In this document: one piece after another, positions 29,536 through 38,214 of the stretch | Layout of the letters: the number at the start of each line of letters is the position of its first letter | Numbering within the stretch: the stretch's first letter is position 1 | Assembly (NCBI GenBank): GCA_946405105.1 | Contig: CAMJFY010000002.1 | Coordinates: 84,751 to 148,750, forward strand | Length of the DNA stretch: 64,000 nt | Direction of reading: 5' to 3' | From: an uncultured Caryophanales bacterium | Lineage (GTDB): Bacteria; Bacillota_I; Bacilli_A; Acholeplasmatales; Anaeroplasmataceae | The notes under the pieces: model-generated | Databases searched by the model: none | Told to the model about the DNA's origin: nothing | Seen by the model: only the letters and a program-made list of their open reading frames with translations | Translations under genes and position numbers: made by a program

Positions 29536-31056
29536 ATGTTTTTAGATGCTTTAAATATTGTAGAAAATATAAATTCAGTTTTACAAGTAATAATAATGAT
29601 TCTAATCTTTTCAGTAGGTATATTATTAACTGTAAAGAATAGATTTATGCAGGTTACTAAATTTGGATATAGCTTTAAAAGTACACTTGGTAAAACTATA
29701 AAGGATACTGTATCAAAGGATGCAAAAAAGGAAAAAACAAAGGTTTCTCCATTCGCTGCATTCGCAACAGCAGTAGCAGGAACAGTAGGTACTGGAAATA
29801 TTGTAGGTGTTGCTACAGCAATTGTTGCTGGAGGACCAGGGGCAATATTTTGGATGTGGTTTAGTGCTTTCTTTGGAATGGTAACAAATTATTCAGAAAA
29901 TGCATTAGGTATTTATTTTAGAAATTTAGATAAAAATGGCGAATATAAGGGTGGCTCTATGTATTATATACTAAGAGGCCTTGGTAAAGGATTTAAGTGG
30001 CTTGCTATAGCATTTTCTATATTTGCTGTATTCGCATCAATTGTTTATAATTTTGCACAATCTAATAGTATTTCAACAACTCTTGTTGGTGCATTTAATG
30101 CTCAGCTTGATGATTGGGTAATTAAGCTAATAATTGGCTTTATTTTAGCTTTATTAGTTGGTGTTGTAATTATTGGTGGAATAAAAAGAATATCAAATGT
30201 AACATCATTATTAGTTCCATTTATGGCACTTTTATATATAATTCTTGCGGTAATTATAATATTCATGAATATATCTAAATTACCTGATGCCTTTGTATCT
30301 ATATTTTCTAATGCATTTAGCATAAGAAGTGCTGGGGCAGGTATATTAGGATATACAATTGTTAAGGCATGTAGATATGGTGTTGCAAGAGGAATATTCT
30401 CTAATGAAGCAGGTTTAGGTTCATCAGTTATTGCCCATTCTCAGGCAAATGTTAATGAGCCAGTAGATCAAGGCTTATGGGGTATATTCGAGGTTTTCCT
30501 TGATACATTCATTATTTGTACATTAACTGCATTAATTATTTTAGTATCTGGTGTAGATATATCAGGAACCCTAAAAGGCTCTGAAATAGGATTATTTATA
30601 TTCAATCAAAGCTTTGGTACCTTTGGAATAGTAGTATATAGAATAATACTCCCATTATTCGCATTTACGACCATAATTTCTTGGAGTTATTATGGTGAAA
30701 AAGCAATTGAATTCTTATTTGGTTTTAAATCTAAGTTAATATATAAAATTATATTTATAGCTTTAATAGTTATTGGAGCCACAATGTCAGTTGACCTTGT
30801 TTGGGAGCTTGCAGACACATTTAATATACTAATGGCGATTCCAAATTTAATTGCTTTAACATTATTAAGTGGATTAATTGCCAAGATTACAAGAAATTAT
30901 TTCAAGCGTAAGAAGGGATTACATGTTAAACCAATCCTTTCATATGATGAAGAACTAAATAGAAAAATGTATGTATCAGGCATGGAAAAAAGAGGTTATT
31001 CATACGAAGAAGCAGCTGATATGTATGATGCTGATATAAAATCTGAAGAAGAATAA
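29536..31056 (+). CDS. Sodium:alanine/glycine symporter (AGCS family)
   Basis: About 506 residues with some 10-11 membrane segments. The family signature GTVGTGNIVGVATAIVAGGP is near residue 90, followed by FWMWFSAFFGM; ANVNEPVDQGLWG and the ISWSYYGEKA region lie further on. It imports small neutral amino acids with Na+. ATG 29536 follows AAGGA at 9 bases; the TTG at 29518 is less likely. A cytoplasmic tail of about 45 residues ends it. Confidence 0.92.
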   Translation: MFLDALNIVENINSVLQVIIMILIFSVGILLTVKNRFMQVTKFGYSFKSTLGKTIKDTVSKDAKKEKTKVSPFAAFATAVAGTVGTGNIVGVATAIVAGGPGAIFWMWFSAFFGMVTNYSENALGIYFRNLDKNGEYKGGSMYYILRGLGKGFKWLAIAFSIFAVFASIVYNFAQSNSISTTLVGAFNAQLDDWVIKLIIGFILALLVGVVIIGGIKRISNVTSLLVPFMALLYIILAVIIIFMNISKLPDAFVSIFSNAFSIRSAGAGILGYTIVKACRYGVARGIFSNEAGLGSSVIAHSQANVNEPVDQGLWGIFEVFLDTFIICTLTALIILVSGVDISGTLKGSEIGLFIFNQSFGTFGIVVYRIILPLFAFTTIISWSYYGEKAIEFLFGFKSKLIYKIIFIALIVIGATMSVDLVWELADTFNILMAIPNLIALTLLSGLIAKITRNYFKRKKGLHVKPILSYDEELNRKMYVSGMEKRGYSYEEAADMYDADIKSEEE

Positions 31057-31059
31057 TTT

Positions 31060-31083
31060 AGAGGTAGAAATACCTCTTTTTTT
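31060..31083 (+). terminator. Terminator after the AGCS symporter
   Basis: AGAGGTA / TACCTCT with GAAA tetraloop and T7 tail. Confidence 0.9.
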
Positions 31084-31249
31084 ATACCAATAAAACATAC
31101 TAAAGTAGTAGTCATTTTTTCTATGAAATTTTTTTATAAATAAAATTCAAAAAAAGTATTGCAATTACATTTATAATATGATAATTTTTATTTTGTATTT
31201 TTATAAAAATGAATACAAAAAATTTAACAAAATATAAGGATTAGAAGTC

Positions 31250-31278
31250 TGACGATGGGAGCCTTTTATGCATAGTCA
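31250..31278 (+). promoter_or_regulatory. Leader stem-loop enclosing the SD and start of a small upstream ORF
   Basis: TGACGATG and CATAGTCA can pair (one mismatch). The 13-base loop holds GAG of the SD and the ATG of the 17-codon ORF upstream of the decarboxylase. I see no match to a riboswitch class that I know. Confidence 0.4.
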
Positions 31279-31321
31279 TGAATATGGTAGTAATAAGCAA
31301 CATTATAATCACGAAATTTGA
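31268..31321 (+). CDS. His-rich upstream ORF of the decarboxylase (17 residues)
   Basis: ATG with GGGAG 6 bases upstream; the peptide is MHSHEYGSNKQHYNHEI, with four His in 17 residues, then TGA. It ends 23 bases before the decarboxylase ATG, which has its own SD (AAAGGAG). Regulatory uORFs are known before polyamine-pathway decarboxylases in other bacteria (speFL before speF in enterobacteria), so a sensing role is conceivable; no sequence similarity to those is claimed. Confidence 0.4.
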   Translation: MHSHEYGSNKQHYNHEI

Positions 31322-31344
31322 AAATATCAAAGGAGTAATGTTTT

Positions 31345-32661
31345 ATGAAAAATCTTATTGAAGAAAAAGATGGGAAGCTATATTATAACGGCTATTGCCT
31401 TGTAGATTTAGCAAAAAGATTTGGTACACCGCTTACTGTTACTTTTTTAGACATTATTAAGGAACGTATCTTATCACTTAAGGAAGCATTTGAGACTGCA
31501 AGAAAGGCAACTAATTACGAGGGTAATTTCATCTACTTAAATGCTAACAAAGCTAATTATGGAAAGGATGAAATTGAATCTGCGTTCATTTTCGCAGATG
31601 GTCTTGAAACATCATCTTTCTATGATTTAGTATTATCTTTAAAAATGTATGAAAAATATCCTTTATTCCATGACAAGCTAATTGTTTGTAATGGCTTAAA
31701 ACAAGATGATTATTTAGACGCTATTATTTTAGCCCATAACATTGGCTATAATATTATTACAGTTATTGATGATATTTATGAATATGAATATTTCAAGAAA
31801 AAGGATGTATGCTTAAAGATTGGTCTTAGAGTTCATTTATCAAGCTTATATGAGCCTGAGGTACCAGATGATAGATTTGGTCTAACAGCTGATGAAATTG
31901 ATTATATTTTAAATGATATTAAGAATACTAATATGGTTTTAAATACAATTCATTATCATCAAAGAGGATTTGATTTTGAAGAAGATAAATTCTTCAAGAA
32001 CTTTGATTTAGCTTTTAAATATTATATTAAAGCTAAAAAGATGTATGATTCAGTTATCTATTTCGATTTTGGTGGAGGAACACCACTTCCAATCGAAGGA
32101 GAATTTGATTATGTAGCTTATGCAACATCAATCTTAAATCATATTAAGGATTTATGTTCTAAGAATAAGGTTGCCATTCCTAATTTAATTAGTGAAAATG
32201 GTAAATATAGCCAAAAGGATTCAACAGTAAATATCTACAAGGTTGTAGGTACAAAAAATACTGGTAAATATCCATGGCATATTGTTGATTCATCATTATT
32301 AATCGCATTACCTGAAATGTATGCTTTAGGTGAGCCAATGCTAATTAAGCCTATCAACAACTTAGATAAGCCAATGGTTGAGGCAAGACTAGCAGGTATC
32401 ACTTGTGATTGTGATGATGTATATTTTGATAAATCAACAGGATATTTCTTAATGCCTGATTGTGAAGATAATTATATTGGATTATTAGGTACTGGTTCAT
32501 ACCAAAATTCAATGAATGGTAAGGGTGGAGTACATCACTGTATGTTACCAGAAGAAAAAGATGTAATTATTTATTACAAGAATGGTATTGAATTAGTTAA
32601 AGTAAGAAAAGAATTACAAACTATTGAAGATATTTATAAGATTTTAAATATTAAACATTAA
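31345..32661 (+). CDS. Fold-type III PLP decarboxylase (arginine/DAP decarboxylase-like)
   Basis: 438 residues with an alanine-racemase-type barrel: NANKANYG carries the PLP lysine (near 72), HYHQRG is the HxxxG-like segment, FDFGGGTPLP the phosphate loop, SENGKY and CDCDDVY the C-terminal substrate and catalytic Cys region, and GTGSYQNSMNG the closing motif. The overall pattern is nearer to biosynthetic arginine decarboxylases than to LysA, but substrate cannot be decided from sequence by eye. No lysine or polyamine pathway genes adjoin it. Confidence 0.8.
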   Translation: MKNLIEEKDGKLYYNGYCLVDLAKRFGTPLTVTFLDIIKERILSLKEAFETARKATNYEGNFIYLNANKANYGKDEIESAFIFADGLETSSFYDLVLSLKMYEKYPLFHDKLIVCNGLKQDDYLDAIILAHNIGYNIITVIDDIYEYEYFKKKDVCLKIGLRVHLSSLYEPEVPDDRFGLTADEIDYILNDIKNTNMVLNTIHYHQRGFDFEEDKFFKNFDLAFKYYIKAKKMYDSVIYFDFGGGTPLPIEGEFDYVAYATSILNHIKDLCSKNKVAIPNLISENGKYSQKDSTVNIYKVVGTKNTGKYPWHIVDSSLLIALPEMYALGEPMLIKPINNLDKPMVEARLAGITCDCDDVYFDKSTGYFLMPDCEDNYIGLLGTGSYQNSMNGKGGVHHCMLPEEKDVIIYYKNGIELVKVRKELQTIEDIYKILNIKH

Positions 32662-32667
32662 TAATAT

Positions 32668-32698
32668 AGGATGTGGACAAATGCTCACATCCTTTTTA
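32668..32698 (+). terminator. Terminator after the decarboxylase
   Basis: AGGATGTG / CACATCCT around a 10-base loop, then TTTTT. Confidence 0.85.
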
Positions 32699-32739
32699 TT
32701 TCTATGGTATAATATGTATATGCTAAGGAGGTAATTATT

Positions 32740-33786
32740 ATGAAAAGATATATAAGATTATTAATAATTCCAGCTTTAATGATAACTTTAGTAAGCTGTT
32801 CTAAAAACAAAGCTAATTATAATTTTAAAACATGGAATAAATGTGACTCATTAGATACCTTAAAGGAATTTGTAAAAGAAGCGACTAATAAAAAATCTAA
32901 AAAATATATTCCAGTAGAAGATAGAATAGTAACATTTGATATGGATGGTACATTTGTAGGTGAATTATATCCAACATATTTTGAATATAATTTGCTTGAA
33001 TATAGAGTGTTAGATGATGAAACATATAAAAATAAGGCATCTCAATCAGAAATAGATGCAGCAAATAGTATTAGAGACTTCGTTAGAAATGGCACTAAAT
33101 TACCTGATCATTTTGATATGATTCACGCAAATGCTGCAGCAAAAGCATATGCTGGAATGACTGTAGCTGAATTTGATAAATATGTTAAGGATTATGCTAA
33201 AATGCCTGCCAATGGATTTAGTGGTATGACTTATGGAGAATCATTTTATAAGCCAATGCTAGAAATTTTTGATTATCTAGAGAAGAATGATTTCACATAT
33301 TATGTTGTTAGTGGCTCTGATAGATTTATTTGTAGAGCGCTAGTTGAATCTATTGGTATTGAGCCTAATAGAGTTATTGGTATGGATGTTGTTTTAGAAT
33401 CTTCTGGCCAAGGTGATACAGAAGGTGTTAATTACACATGCGGAGTTGATGAAACTCTAATCAGAACAGATGAATTAATAATAAAAAATTTAAAAACAAA
33501 TAAGGTTAAGCAAATAGCTCAAGAAATCGGAAAGATACCAGTATTATCTTTTGGAAATAGTGGTGGAGATTCAGCAATGCATAATTATTGCTTATCTAAC
33601 CCTAAATATGATACAGAAGTATTTATGCTTATTGCTGATGATGAAGAAAGAGATCATGCAAATAGAGAAAAAGCATTAAATTTAAAGATTCAATGGGAAG
33701 AAGCTGGATATAATGTTATTTCTATGAAAGAAGATTTTAAAACAATTTATGGAGATAACGTATTAAAAACAGATTTCACTTTTTAA
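32740..33786 (+). CDS. HAD-superfamily phosphatase, predicted lipoprotein
   Basis: 348 residues. A signal peptide with lipobox (LMITLVSC) is followed by a HAD fold: motif I TFDMDGTFVGEL with the nucleophile Asp, a helical cap, motif II YYVVSGSDRF, and motif III/IV LSFGNSGGDSAM. It resembles phosphoserine-phosphatase-like enzymes but is exported, so it would dephosphorylate extracellular substrates. A TATAAT and AAGGAGG precede it. The next gene starts 35 bases on. Confidence 0.87.
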   Translation: MKRYIRLLIIPALMITLVSCSKNKANYNFKTWNKCDSLDTLKEFVKEATNKKSKKYIPVEDRIVTFDMDGTFVGELYPTYFEYNLLEYRVLDDETYKNKASQSEIDAANSIRDFVRNGTKLPDHFDMIHANAAAKAYAGMTVAEFDKYVKDYAKMPANGFSGMTYGESFYKPMLEIFDYLEKNDFTYYVVSGSDRFICRALVESIGIEPNRVIGMDVVLESSGQGDTEGVNYTCGVDETLIRTDELIIKNLKTNKVKQIAQEIGKIPVLSFGNSGGDSAMHNYCLSNPKYDTEVFMLIADDEERDHANREKALNLKIQWEEAGYNVISMKEDFKTIYGDNVLKTDFTF

Positions 33787-33821
33787 TAATATTTAAAAAA
33801 GATATAATAAGAGACTAATTT

Positions 33822-34490
33822 ATGACATATAAAGAATTAGAAGAATATTTATTTAAAATTAAAGATAATAAATTTGCTGATTTCTCTAAATCATTATCTA
33901 ATAGTGAATATATTTCTATTGGTGTTAAAAATCCTATATTAAAAGAAATAATTAAAGAGCACAAGCTAGATAATGAATTAAATACTAATGATTTTATATT
34001 AGGCAAATATTTAGAAGTAGATCATATTTATTTTGGTTTATCATTAATTAGATTAAATAATATAGATGAGCAATTAGAATTTTTAAGTAATAATATTAAA
34101 TATGCTAAATCATGGGCAGTAACTGATTGTTTATCTTCATATATGAAAAAGGTTAGCTTTGATAAATTTTATAATTTCTTTATTAACAAATATAATACAG
34201 AATATACATATGAAAGAAGAATGGCATATGTATTAGGATTAAAACAAACTAAGAATAAAGATATATTAAAGATATTACCTTTAATGAAAAATAATGAGGA
34301 ATATATGGTAATGATGGCTGAGGCTTGGCTATTATCATTTATTGCCGTAAACTATGAAAAAGAAGTATATGATTATTTATCTAAATGCACTGATAATACA
34401 TTAAAGAGAAAGGCAATATCTAAAATTTGTGATTCATTAAGATTTAGTGAAGAATCAAAAAATAAATTTAAAGAATTAAGACAAAAATAG
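33822..34490 (+). CDS. DNA alkylation repair protein, AlkD-like
   Basis: 222 residues of alpha-helical repeats, the HEAT-like fold of AlkD glycosylases, which remove bulky or charged N3/N7 alkyl bases. The segment KSWAVTDCLSS holds the Trp and Asp expected in the DNA-facing groove. No partner repair gene is adjacent. Start ATG 33822 lacks a strong SD. Confidence 0.82.
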   Translation: MTYKELEEYLFKIKDNKFADFSKSLSNSEYISIGVKNPILKEIIKEHKLDNELNTNDFILGKYLEVDHIYFGLSLIRLNNIDEQLEFLSNNIKYAKSWAVTDCLSSYMKKVSFDKFYNFFINKYNTEYTYERRMAYVLGLKQTKNKDILKILPLMKNNEEYMVMMAEAWLLSFIAVNYEKEVYDYLSKCTDNTLKRKAISKICDSLRFSEESKNKFKELRQK

Positions 34491-34512
34491 ATTCATCCTA
34501 GTGGTGAATCTT
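34489..34512 (+). terminator. Terminator after the AlkD-like gene
   Basis: AGATTCA / TGAATCT with a 9-base loop, followed by T6; overlaps the stop codon. Beyond it lies a 370-base non-coding stretch holding the palindrome, promoter and riboswitch listed next. Confidence 0.85.
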
Positions 34513-34608
34513 TTTTGTTTGACAAGAAGAAGCATTACATTCATTATTAATTCTATTTATAATTTATAAAATTAATTCATATGGGACCAAATATTCATCT
34601 TTCAAACG

Positions 34609-34626
34609 CTTTTTATGCATAAAAAG
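34609..34626. repeat. Perfect 18-bp palindrome upstream of the riboswitch promoter
   Basis: CTTTTTATGCATAAAAAG is self-complementary throughout. It lies 75 bases upstream of the -35 box and may be an operator. Confidence 0.6.
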
Positions 34627-34700
34627 GTCGAAAATGAAGAATTTTACACTAGATAATACACAAAAACATGCATTTTTTGTAAAAATTTCACTTTTTTCTG

Positions 34701-34728
34701 TTGATTTGACCAAAAGTTGTGCTATAAT
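34701..34728 (+). promoter_or_regulatory. Promoter of the riboswitch-controlled secreted protein
   Basis: TTGATT, 16 bases, TATAAT with an extended TG (TGTGCTATAAT). Confidence 0.8.
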
Positions 34729-34759
34729 GTATATGGATGAAATTGGGGAAAAAATTTAA

Positions 34760-34826
34760 TTTAGCAAAGTTAGAGCAATCTAGCGACGCAAAGCTATAGG
34801 GTCCCATGTGGATAGCCAGTTGCAAA
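34760..34826 (+). promoter_or_regulatory. Cyclic-di-GMP-I (GEMM-I) riboswitch aptamer
   Basis: The core GACGCAAAGC (34785-34794) is the GEMM-I hallmark. UAGA-GCAA-UCUA forms the first hairpin with a GNRA loop; GCUAU / AUAGC forms the second, with AGGG and AGCCAG in the expected places; GCAA (34764-34767) pairs with UUGC (34820-34823) to close the aptamer. No terminator is clear between aptamer and gene, so the output mode (translation or other) is undecided. SD AAGGGAGG is 40 bases downstream. Confidence 0.9.
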
Positions 34827-34883
34827 AAATAGACTTTCATCTTAAATGTAATTGACTATTTATAAGGGAGGTTTTTTTTCGAC

Positions 34884-36491
34884 GTGAGAAAAAAATTTTT
34901 TGCAGGAACTGCAGTAGCTATGTGTGTGCTAGGTTTTTCTTTATGCACTGTTTCAATTGATGCGACATCTAATGATATCGTAACTAATGACCAATTTGTA
35001 TTTGATGCAAATAATCTAACTTCTAATTATGAATCAGGTGCATATATTGCGCAAGACCTAAATGTAAGTGTTAAGCTTGGTAACAACTACCAAGGAAATA
35101 TTTTAAATGCTGGATTTGATTTTGGAGATTATAAATTTGATTATTGCTTATTAGCAACAACTCCAACATATTCTTCATGGGAATCATTATTCAACAGCTT
35201 CTTCAAAAAGCAATCTAAGAATCAAGATTTAGCTCAATACTATATCTCAGCTTCAGAAGGAACTAGATGTGGTGTTTACTACACTGTAGTAGATAAGACA
35301 CCAGTTGATAACACTTATTATGTTTCAAATAATAATACAGTTAGTGTTATTAAGGAAAAAGGTAAGAACAAATATACAACTGTTGATACATTCACAGAAC
35401 AATTAGATTCAATGTATTATTCTGAATTTACATTTGGAACTCAAGGAACAGTTGGTTTAAAGTCTGATACACAATACATTTGCTTATTTGGAGTTACAGT
35501 TGTTACTGAAACTGAAATCGAGAATAGAGAAGAATCAAATCAAGCTATTGAAAATTTAATTAATTATTATAATACATATGGTGTATCTACATCAGAAGAA
35601 TTTACAAATCTTGTAGATGCTGCAAAGGAATCTTTAGAAGGTGTTAACCATGTTTCTAAGATTGCTGATTATGATACATATCAAGATATCTTAGCTAAAT
35701 ATGATGAATTAGCTAATGTTGAAGCTAAGATTTCAGAATTAAGATTATTTAGTGCTTTTGCAAGAACAACAATGCCTTTATTAAATGTATCATATGATGA
35801 TGCAACTAAAGAATTATTAGATGATATTGCAAATGAAATTGCAGCAGCAAATGCATTAGGTATCTCAAATGAAGAAATTTCTAATTATAATTTATATTTA
35901 GAAGCGTTAAATATGTATAATGAAATGTCAAATGCTGCTATTGAAGCATTTGTTAATAAAGTAGCTGAAGCTAACGCTGTAAAGGGTGAAACTTCATCTT
36001 ATGCATTAATTAATGAAGCAGAAGAATTATATAATGCTTTAAATTCTTATGATAAAGAAAATGAAGCAGTAGTTGCTGCATATAATGCATTACAAGAAGT
36101 AAAAGCAGCTTATACTGAATATCAAGCATCTGTAACAGATAATGATATTGTATTCAATTACAATGAAGATGGTTTAATAAGCTCAATTGTATTTATTGGA
36201 ACAATCAAGAATTTTGTATCAGCAAGTGAAATTGAGAATATTGTAATGGTTATTACTGATGAAACAACTGGTGAATCAGCTGAATACACATTAGAATCAG
36301 TATATAAGTCATTAAAGCAAAATGGTCAAGCTTTAAAAACTGCTGCTGAAGGTGTTAGATATATTTATAAGAAAATTGTTAATACAGATGGACAATATGA
36401 TGGACATAAGCTTACAATGGCTTATTCAGTAGAATATACTGATGGTCATGTTGTAACATCAACACCAAAATCAGTAATAGTTGAGGCTTAA
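34884..36491 (+). CDS. Secreted protein under cyclic-di-GMP riboswitch control
   Basis: 535 residues with a signal peptide (MRKKFFAGTAVAMCVLGFSL). Residues about 30-215 look beta-rich; about 220-420 look helical with Glu/Asn/Ala-rich repeats. The last 110 residues form a domain (SSIVFIGTIKNF through VYKSLKQ, GVRYIYKKI) that I also see at the end of the secreted protein at 56420. No LPXTG, S-layer or lipobox is seen, so the anchoring mode is unclear. The start is GTG, 12 bases after the SD with a T8 run between. A small MKEY gene follows after 2 bases. Confidence 0.85.
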   Translation: MRKKFFAGTAVAMCVLGFSLCTVSIDATSNDIVTNDQFVFDANNLTSNYESGAYIAQDLNVSVKLGNNYQGNILNAGFDFGDYKFDYCLLATTPTYSSWESLFNSFFKKQSKNQDLAQYYISASEGTRCGVYYTVVDKTPVDNTYYVSNNNTVSVIKEKGKNKYTTVDTFTEQLDSMYYSEFTFGTQGTVGLKSDTQYICLFGVTVVTETEIENREESNQAIENLINYYNTYGVSTSEEFTNLVDAAKESLEGVNHVSKIADYDTYQDILAKYDELANVEAKISELRLFSAFARTTMPLLNVSYDDATKELLDDIANEIAAANALGISNEEISNYNLYLEALNMYNEMSNAAIEAFVNKVAEANAVKGETSSYALINEAEELYNALNSYDKENEAVVAAYNALQEVKAAYTEYQASVTDNDIVFNYNEDGLISSIVFIGTIKNFVSASEIENIVMVITDETTGESAEYTLESVYKSLKQNGQALKTAAEGVRYIYKKIVNTDGQYDGHKLTMAYSVEYTDGHVVTSTPKSVIVEA

Positions 36492-36493
36492 TA

Positions 36494-36610
36494 ATGAAAG
36501 AATACAATAAACCTTTCTTAGAAGAAGAGCTTATAGAAATTGAGGATATAATTTCTGTAAGCGATAAAGATGGCGACGATGTTGGAGACGATGTCGAAGG
36601 AAACGTTTAA
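36494..36610 (+). CDS. MKEY-family acidic microprotein (38 residues)
   Basis: ATG 36494 to TAA 36610; begins MKEYNKPFLEEELIEIEDII and ends in an Asp/Gly-rich tail with net negative charge. It starts 2 bases after the secreted-protein stop and shares its transcript. The first 23 residues match the peptide at 59371 at 15 positions without gaps. It has no signal peptide. Function unknown; it could be a cytoplasmic partner of the secreted protein or a peptide precursor. Confidence 0.75.
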   Translation: MKEYNKPFLEEELIEIEDIISVSDKDGDDVGDDVEGNV

Positions 36611-36618
36611 TTAGTAAT

Positions 36619-36647
36619 AAACTGAGCATTTTTGCTCAGTTTTTTTA
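36619..36647 (+). terminator. Terminator of the riboswitch operon
   Basis: AAACTGAGCA / TGCTCAGTTT with T-loop and T7 tail. Confidence 0.9.
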
Positions 36648-36711
36648 TTTCTCTTAATATTATGCTATAATTAATCTATAGATTACGATTATTTAGATTA
36701 AGGAGGATAAT

Positions 36712-37578
36712 ATGGGCTTTGATCCTAAAACAAAGAAGTATCCTTATCCAAAGGATACCTCAGAACACTATTTAAAAATAAAAAAGAATAGAAATATAAA
36801 GTTTGATTCAAATTATCCTTTTGTTAATACTAAAAAATCATTTAGATTCCTAAGATTCTTAGTAAGAATAGTATTAGTTATTATAGTATTTCCATATTCT
36901 AGATTGTATCTAGGATTAAAAATAAAAGGAAAGAAGAACCTAAAAGAAAACAAGGCATTAATCAAACAAGGTGTAATATCTGTTAGTAACCATATTCATA
37001 TGTGGGACTACATTTCAATAATGAAAGCTATAAAACCTATTAAGCCATACACTATTGTATGGGATAAGAATGTCAATGGTGAAAGTGGAAATCTAGTTAG
37101 ACTTGTAGGTGGTATTCCTATCCCAAATAATGTAGGTGGAAAGATTAAATTCTTTAAGACAATAAATGAATTGTTAAATACAGGACACTGGATTCATATT
37201 TATGCTGAAGGAAGCATGTGGGAATATTATTATCCTATTAGACCATTTAAGGATGGTGCGGCAGCACTTGCTATAAAGATGAATAAGCCTATTATTCCTA
37301 TGGCATTTTCTTATAGAGAGCCAGGCTGGATAAGAAGAAAGATATTTAAACAGCCAGCAGCATTAACTCTAAATATAGGGAAGCCTATATTTAAGAATAA
37401 TGAATTAGAATATACATTACAAAAAGATGATTTAACTAAAAGAGTACACGATGAAGTATGTATATTAGCTGGTATTAATCCAGAAGAAAATATTTATTCT
37501 CCTTATTATAATAATAGTGAAAGAATTGATTATTATGAATTAGAAGAATATAATATTAATGGTGAAAAAAATGAGTAA
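36712..37578 (+). CDS. 1-acyl-glycerol-3-phosphate acyltransferase-like protein (PlsC family)
   Basis: 288 residues. The NHxxxxD motif is SNHIHMWDY (near 95); the second motif is GGIPIPNN and the third IYAEGSMWEYY in place of FPEG. A hydrophobic helix precedes the motif (FLVRIVLVIIVFPYSRLYLG). It probably makes phosphatidate or a related membrane lipid. A paralogue is at 61906. Overlaps bioY by 8 bases. Confidence 0.87.
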   Translation: MGFDPKTKKYPYPKDTSEHYLKIKKNRNIKFDSNYPFVNTKKSFRFLRFLVRIVLVIIVFPYSRLYLGLKIKGKKNLKENKALIKQGVISVSNHIHMWDYISIMKAIKPIKPYTIVWDKNVNGESGNLVRLVGGIPIPNNVGGKIKFFKTINELLNTGHWIHIYAEGSMWEYYYPIRPFKDGAAALAIKMNKPIIPMAFSYREPGWIRRKIFKQPAALTLNIGKPIFKNNELEYTLQKDDLTKRVHDEVCILAGINPEENIYSPYYNNSERIDYYELEEYNINGEKNE

Positions 37579-38155
37579 AAATAGAAGTAAAATTTATGAT
37601 TTAACATTAATGTCTATTTGTTTAGCATTAATGATTGTTGGAGCTAAGCTTGCAATACCAATTGGACCTATTCCAGTTACATTTCAAACATTAGCTGTAT
37701 TTATAATTTCATTAGTATTAGGTACTAAGCGTGCAGCTATAGTATTTACTATATACATTATATTAGGATTAATAGGACTTCCTGTATTCTCAACTGGTGG
37801 AGGTATTCAATATATTTATATGCCATCATTTGGATTTGTTGTAGGATTCCTTCTAGCATCATTAGTAATTGGACTTGAGCCTAGATTTAATAAATTCTAT
37901 GCTAAATATATCTTATCATTTATTGGATTAATAATTATTAATGTTTGTGGCTTATCATATATGTTTGTAGTATTTAATTTATATAAAGGATTAAATAAAG
38001 ATTTTATTTATGTTATTCAGGTTGGATTATTACCATTTATTACTAAAGATATATTTATGGTAATTCTAGCATGCATTATTTATTCTAGATTAAAGATAGT
38101 TCTACATAGAGAAGAAAAAGAAGAAATAATATTAATAAATGATGAAAGAGTATAG
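37571..38155 (+). CDS. bioY: Biotin ECF transporter substrate-binding component BioY
   Basis: About 194 residues, six membrane segments. The family pattern is clear: LAIPIGPIPVTFQTLAVF and STGGGIQYIYMPSFGFVVGF. It binds biotin and works with shared ECF ATPases not found here. The start 37571 follows GGTGAA; ATG 37559 is the alternative. It lies at the end of plsC, and biotin serves fatty acid synthesis, so the pairing may be lipid-related. Confidence 0.92.
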   Translation: MSKNRSKIYDLTLMSICLALMIVGAKLAIPIGPIPVTFQTLAVFIISLVLGTKRAAIVFTIYIILGLIGLPVFSTGGGIQYIYMPSFGFVVGFLLASLVIGLEPRFNKFYAKYILSFIGLIIINVCGLSYMFVVFNLYKGLNKDFIYVIQVGLLPFITKDIFMVILACIIYSRLKIVLHREEKEEIILINDERV

Positions 38156-38173
38156 CATTTGCTATACTTTTTT
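38149..38173 (+). terminator. Terminator after bioY
   Basis: AGTATAGC / GCTATACT, loop ATTT, T6 tail; includes the bioY stop. Confidence 0.85.
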
Positions 38174-38185
38174 CATTGCATAATA

Positions 38186-38210
38186 AAAGCCCCTTGTCTT
38201 AAGGGGCTTT
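38186..38210. terminator. Terminator of the pyridoxal kinase gene
   Basis: AAAGCCCCTT / AAGGGGCTTT with a 5-base loop; T/A flanks suit the minus-strand gene. Confidence 0.85.
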
Positions 38211-38214
38211 CATA

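Noticed and set aside
29518..29536. TTG start for the AGCS symporter
   Set aside because: No SD before the TTG; AAGGA lies at a good distance from ATG 29536.
31200..31344. Lysine or other known riboswitch before the decarboxylase
   Set aside because: None of the conserved L-box, preQ1, guanidine or SAM cores could be found; only a hairpin and small ORF are present.
34596..34611. cre-like sequence TTCAAACGCTTTTT
   Set aside because: Three or more mismatches to the consensus, and it partly overlaps the palindrome at 34609.
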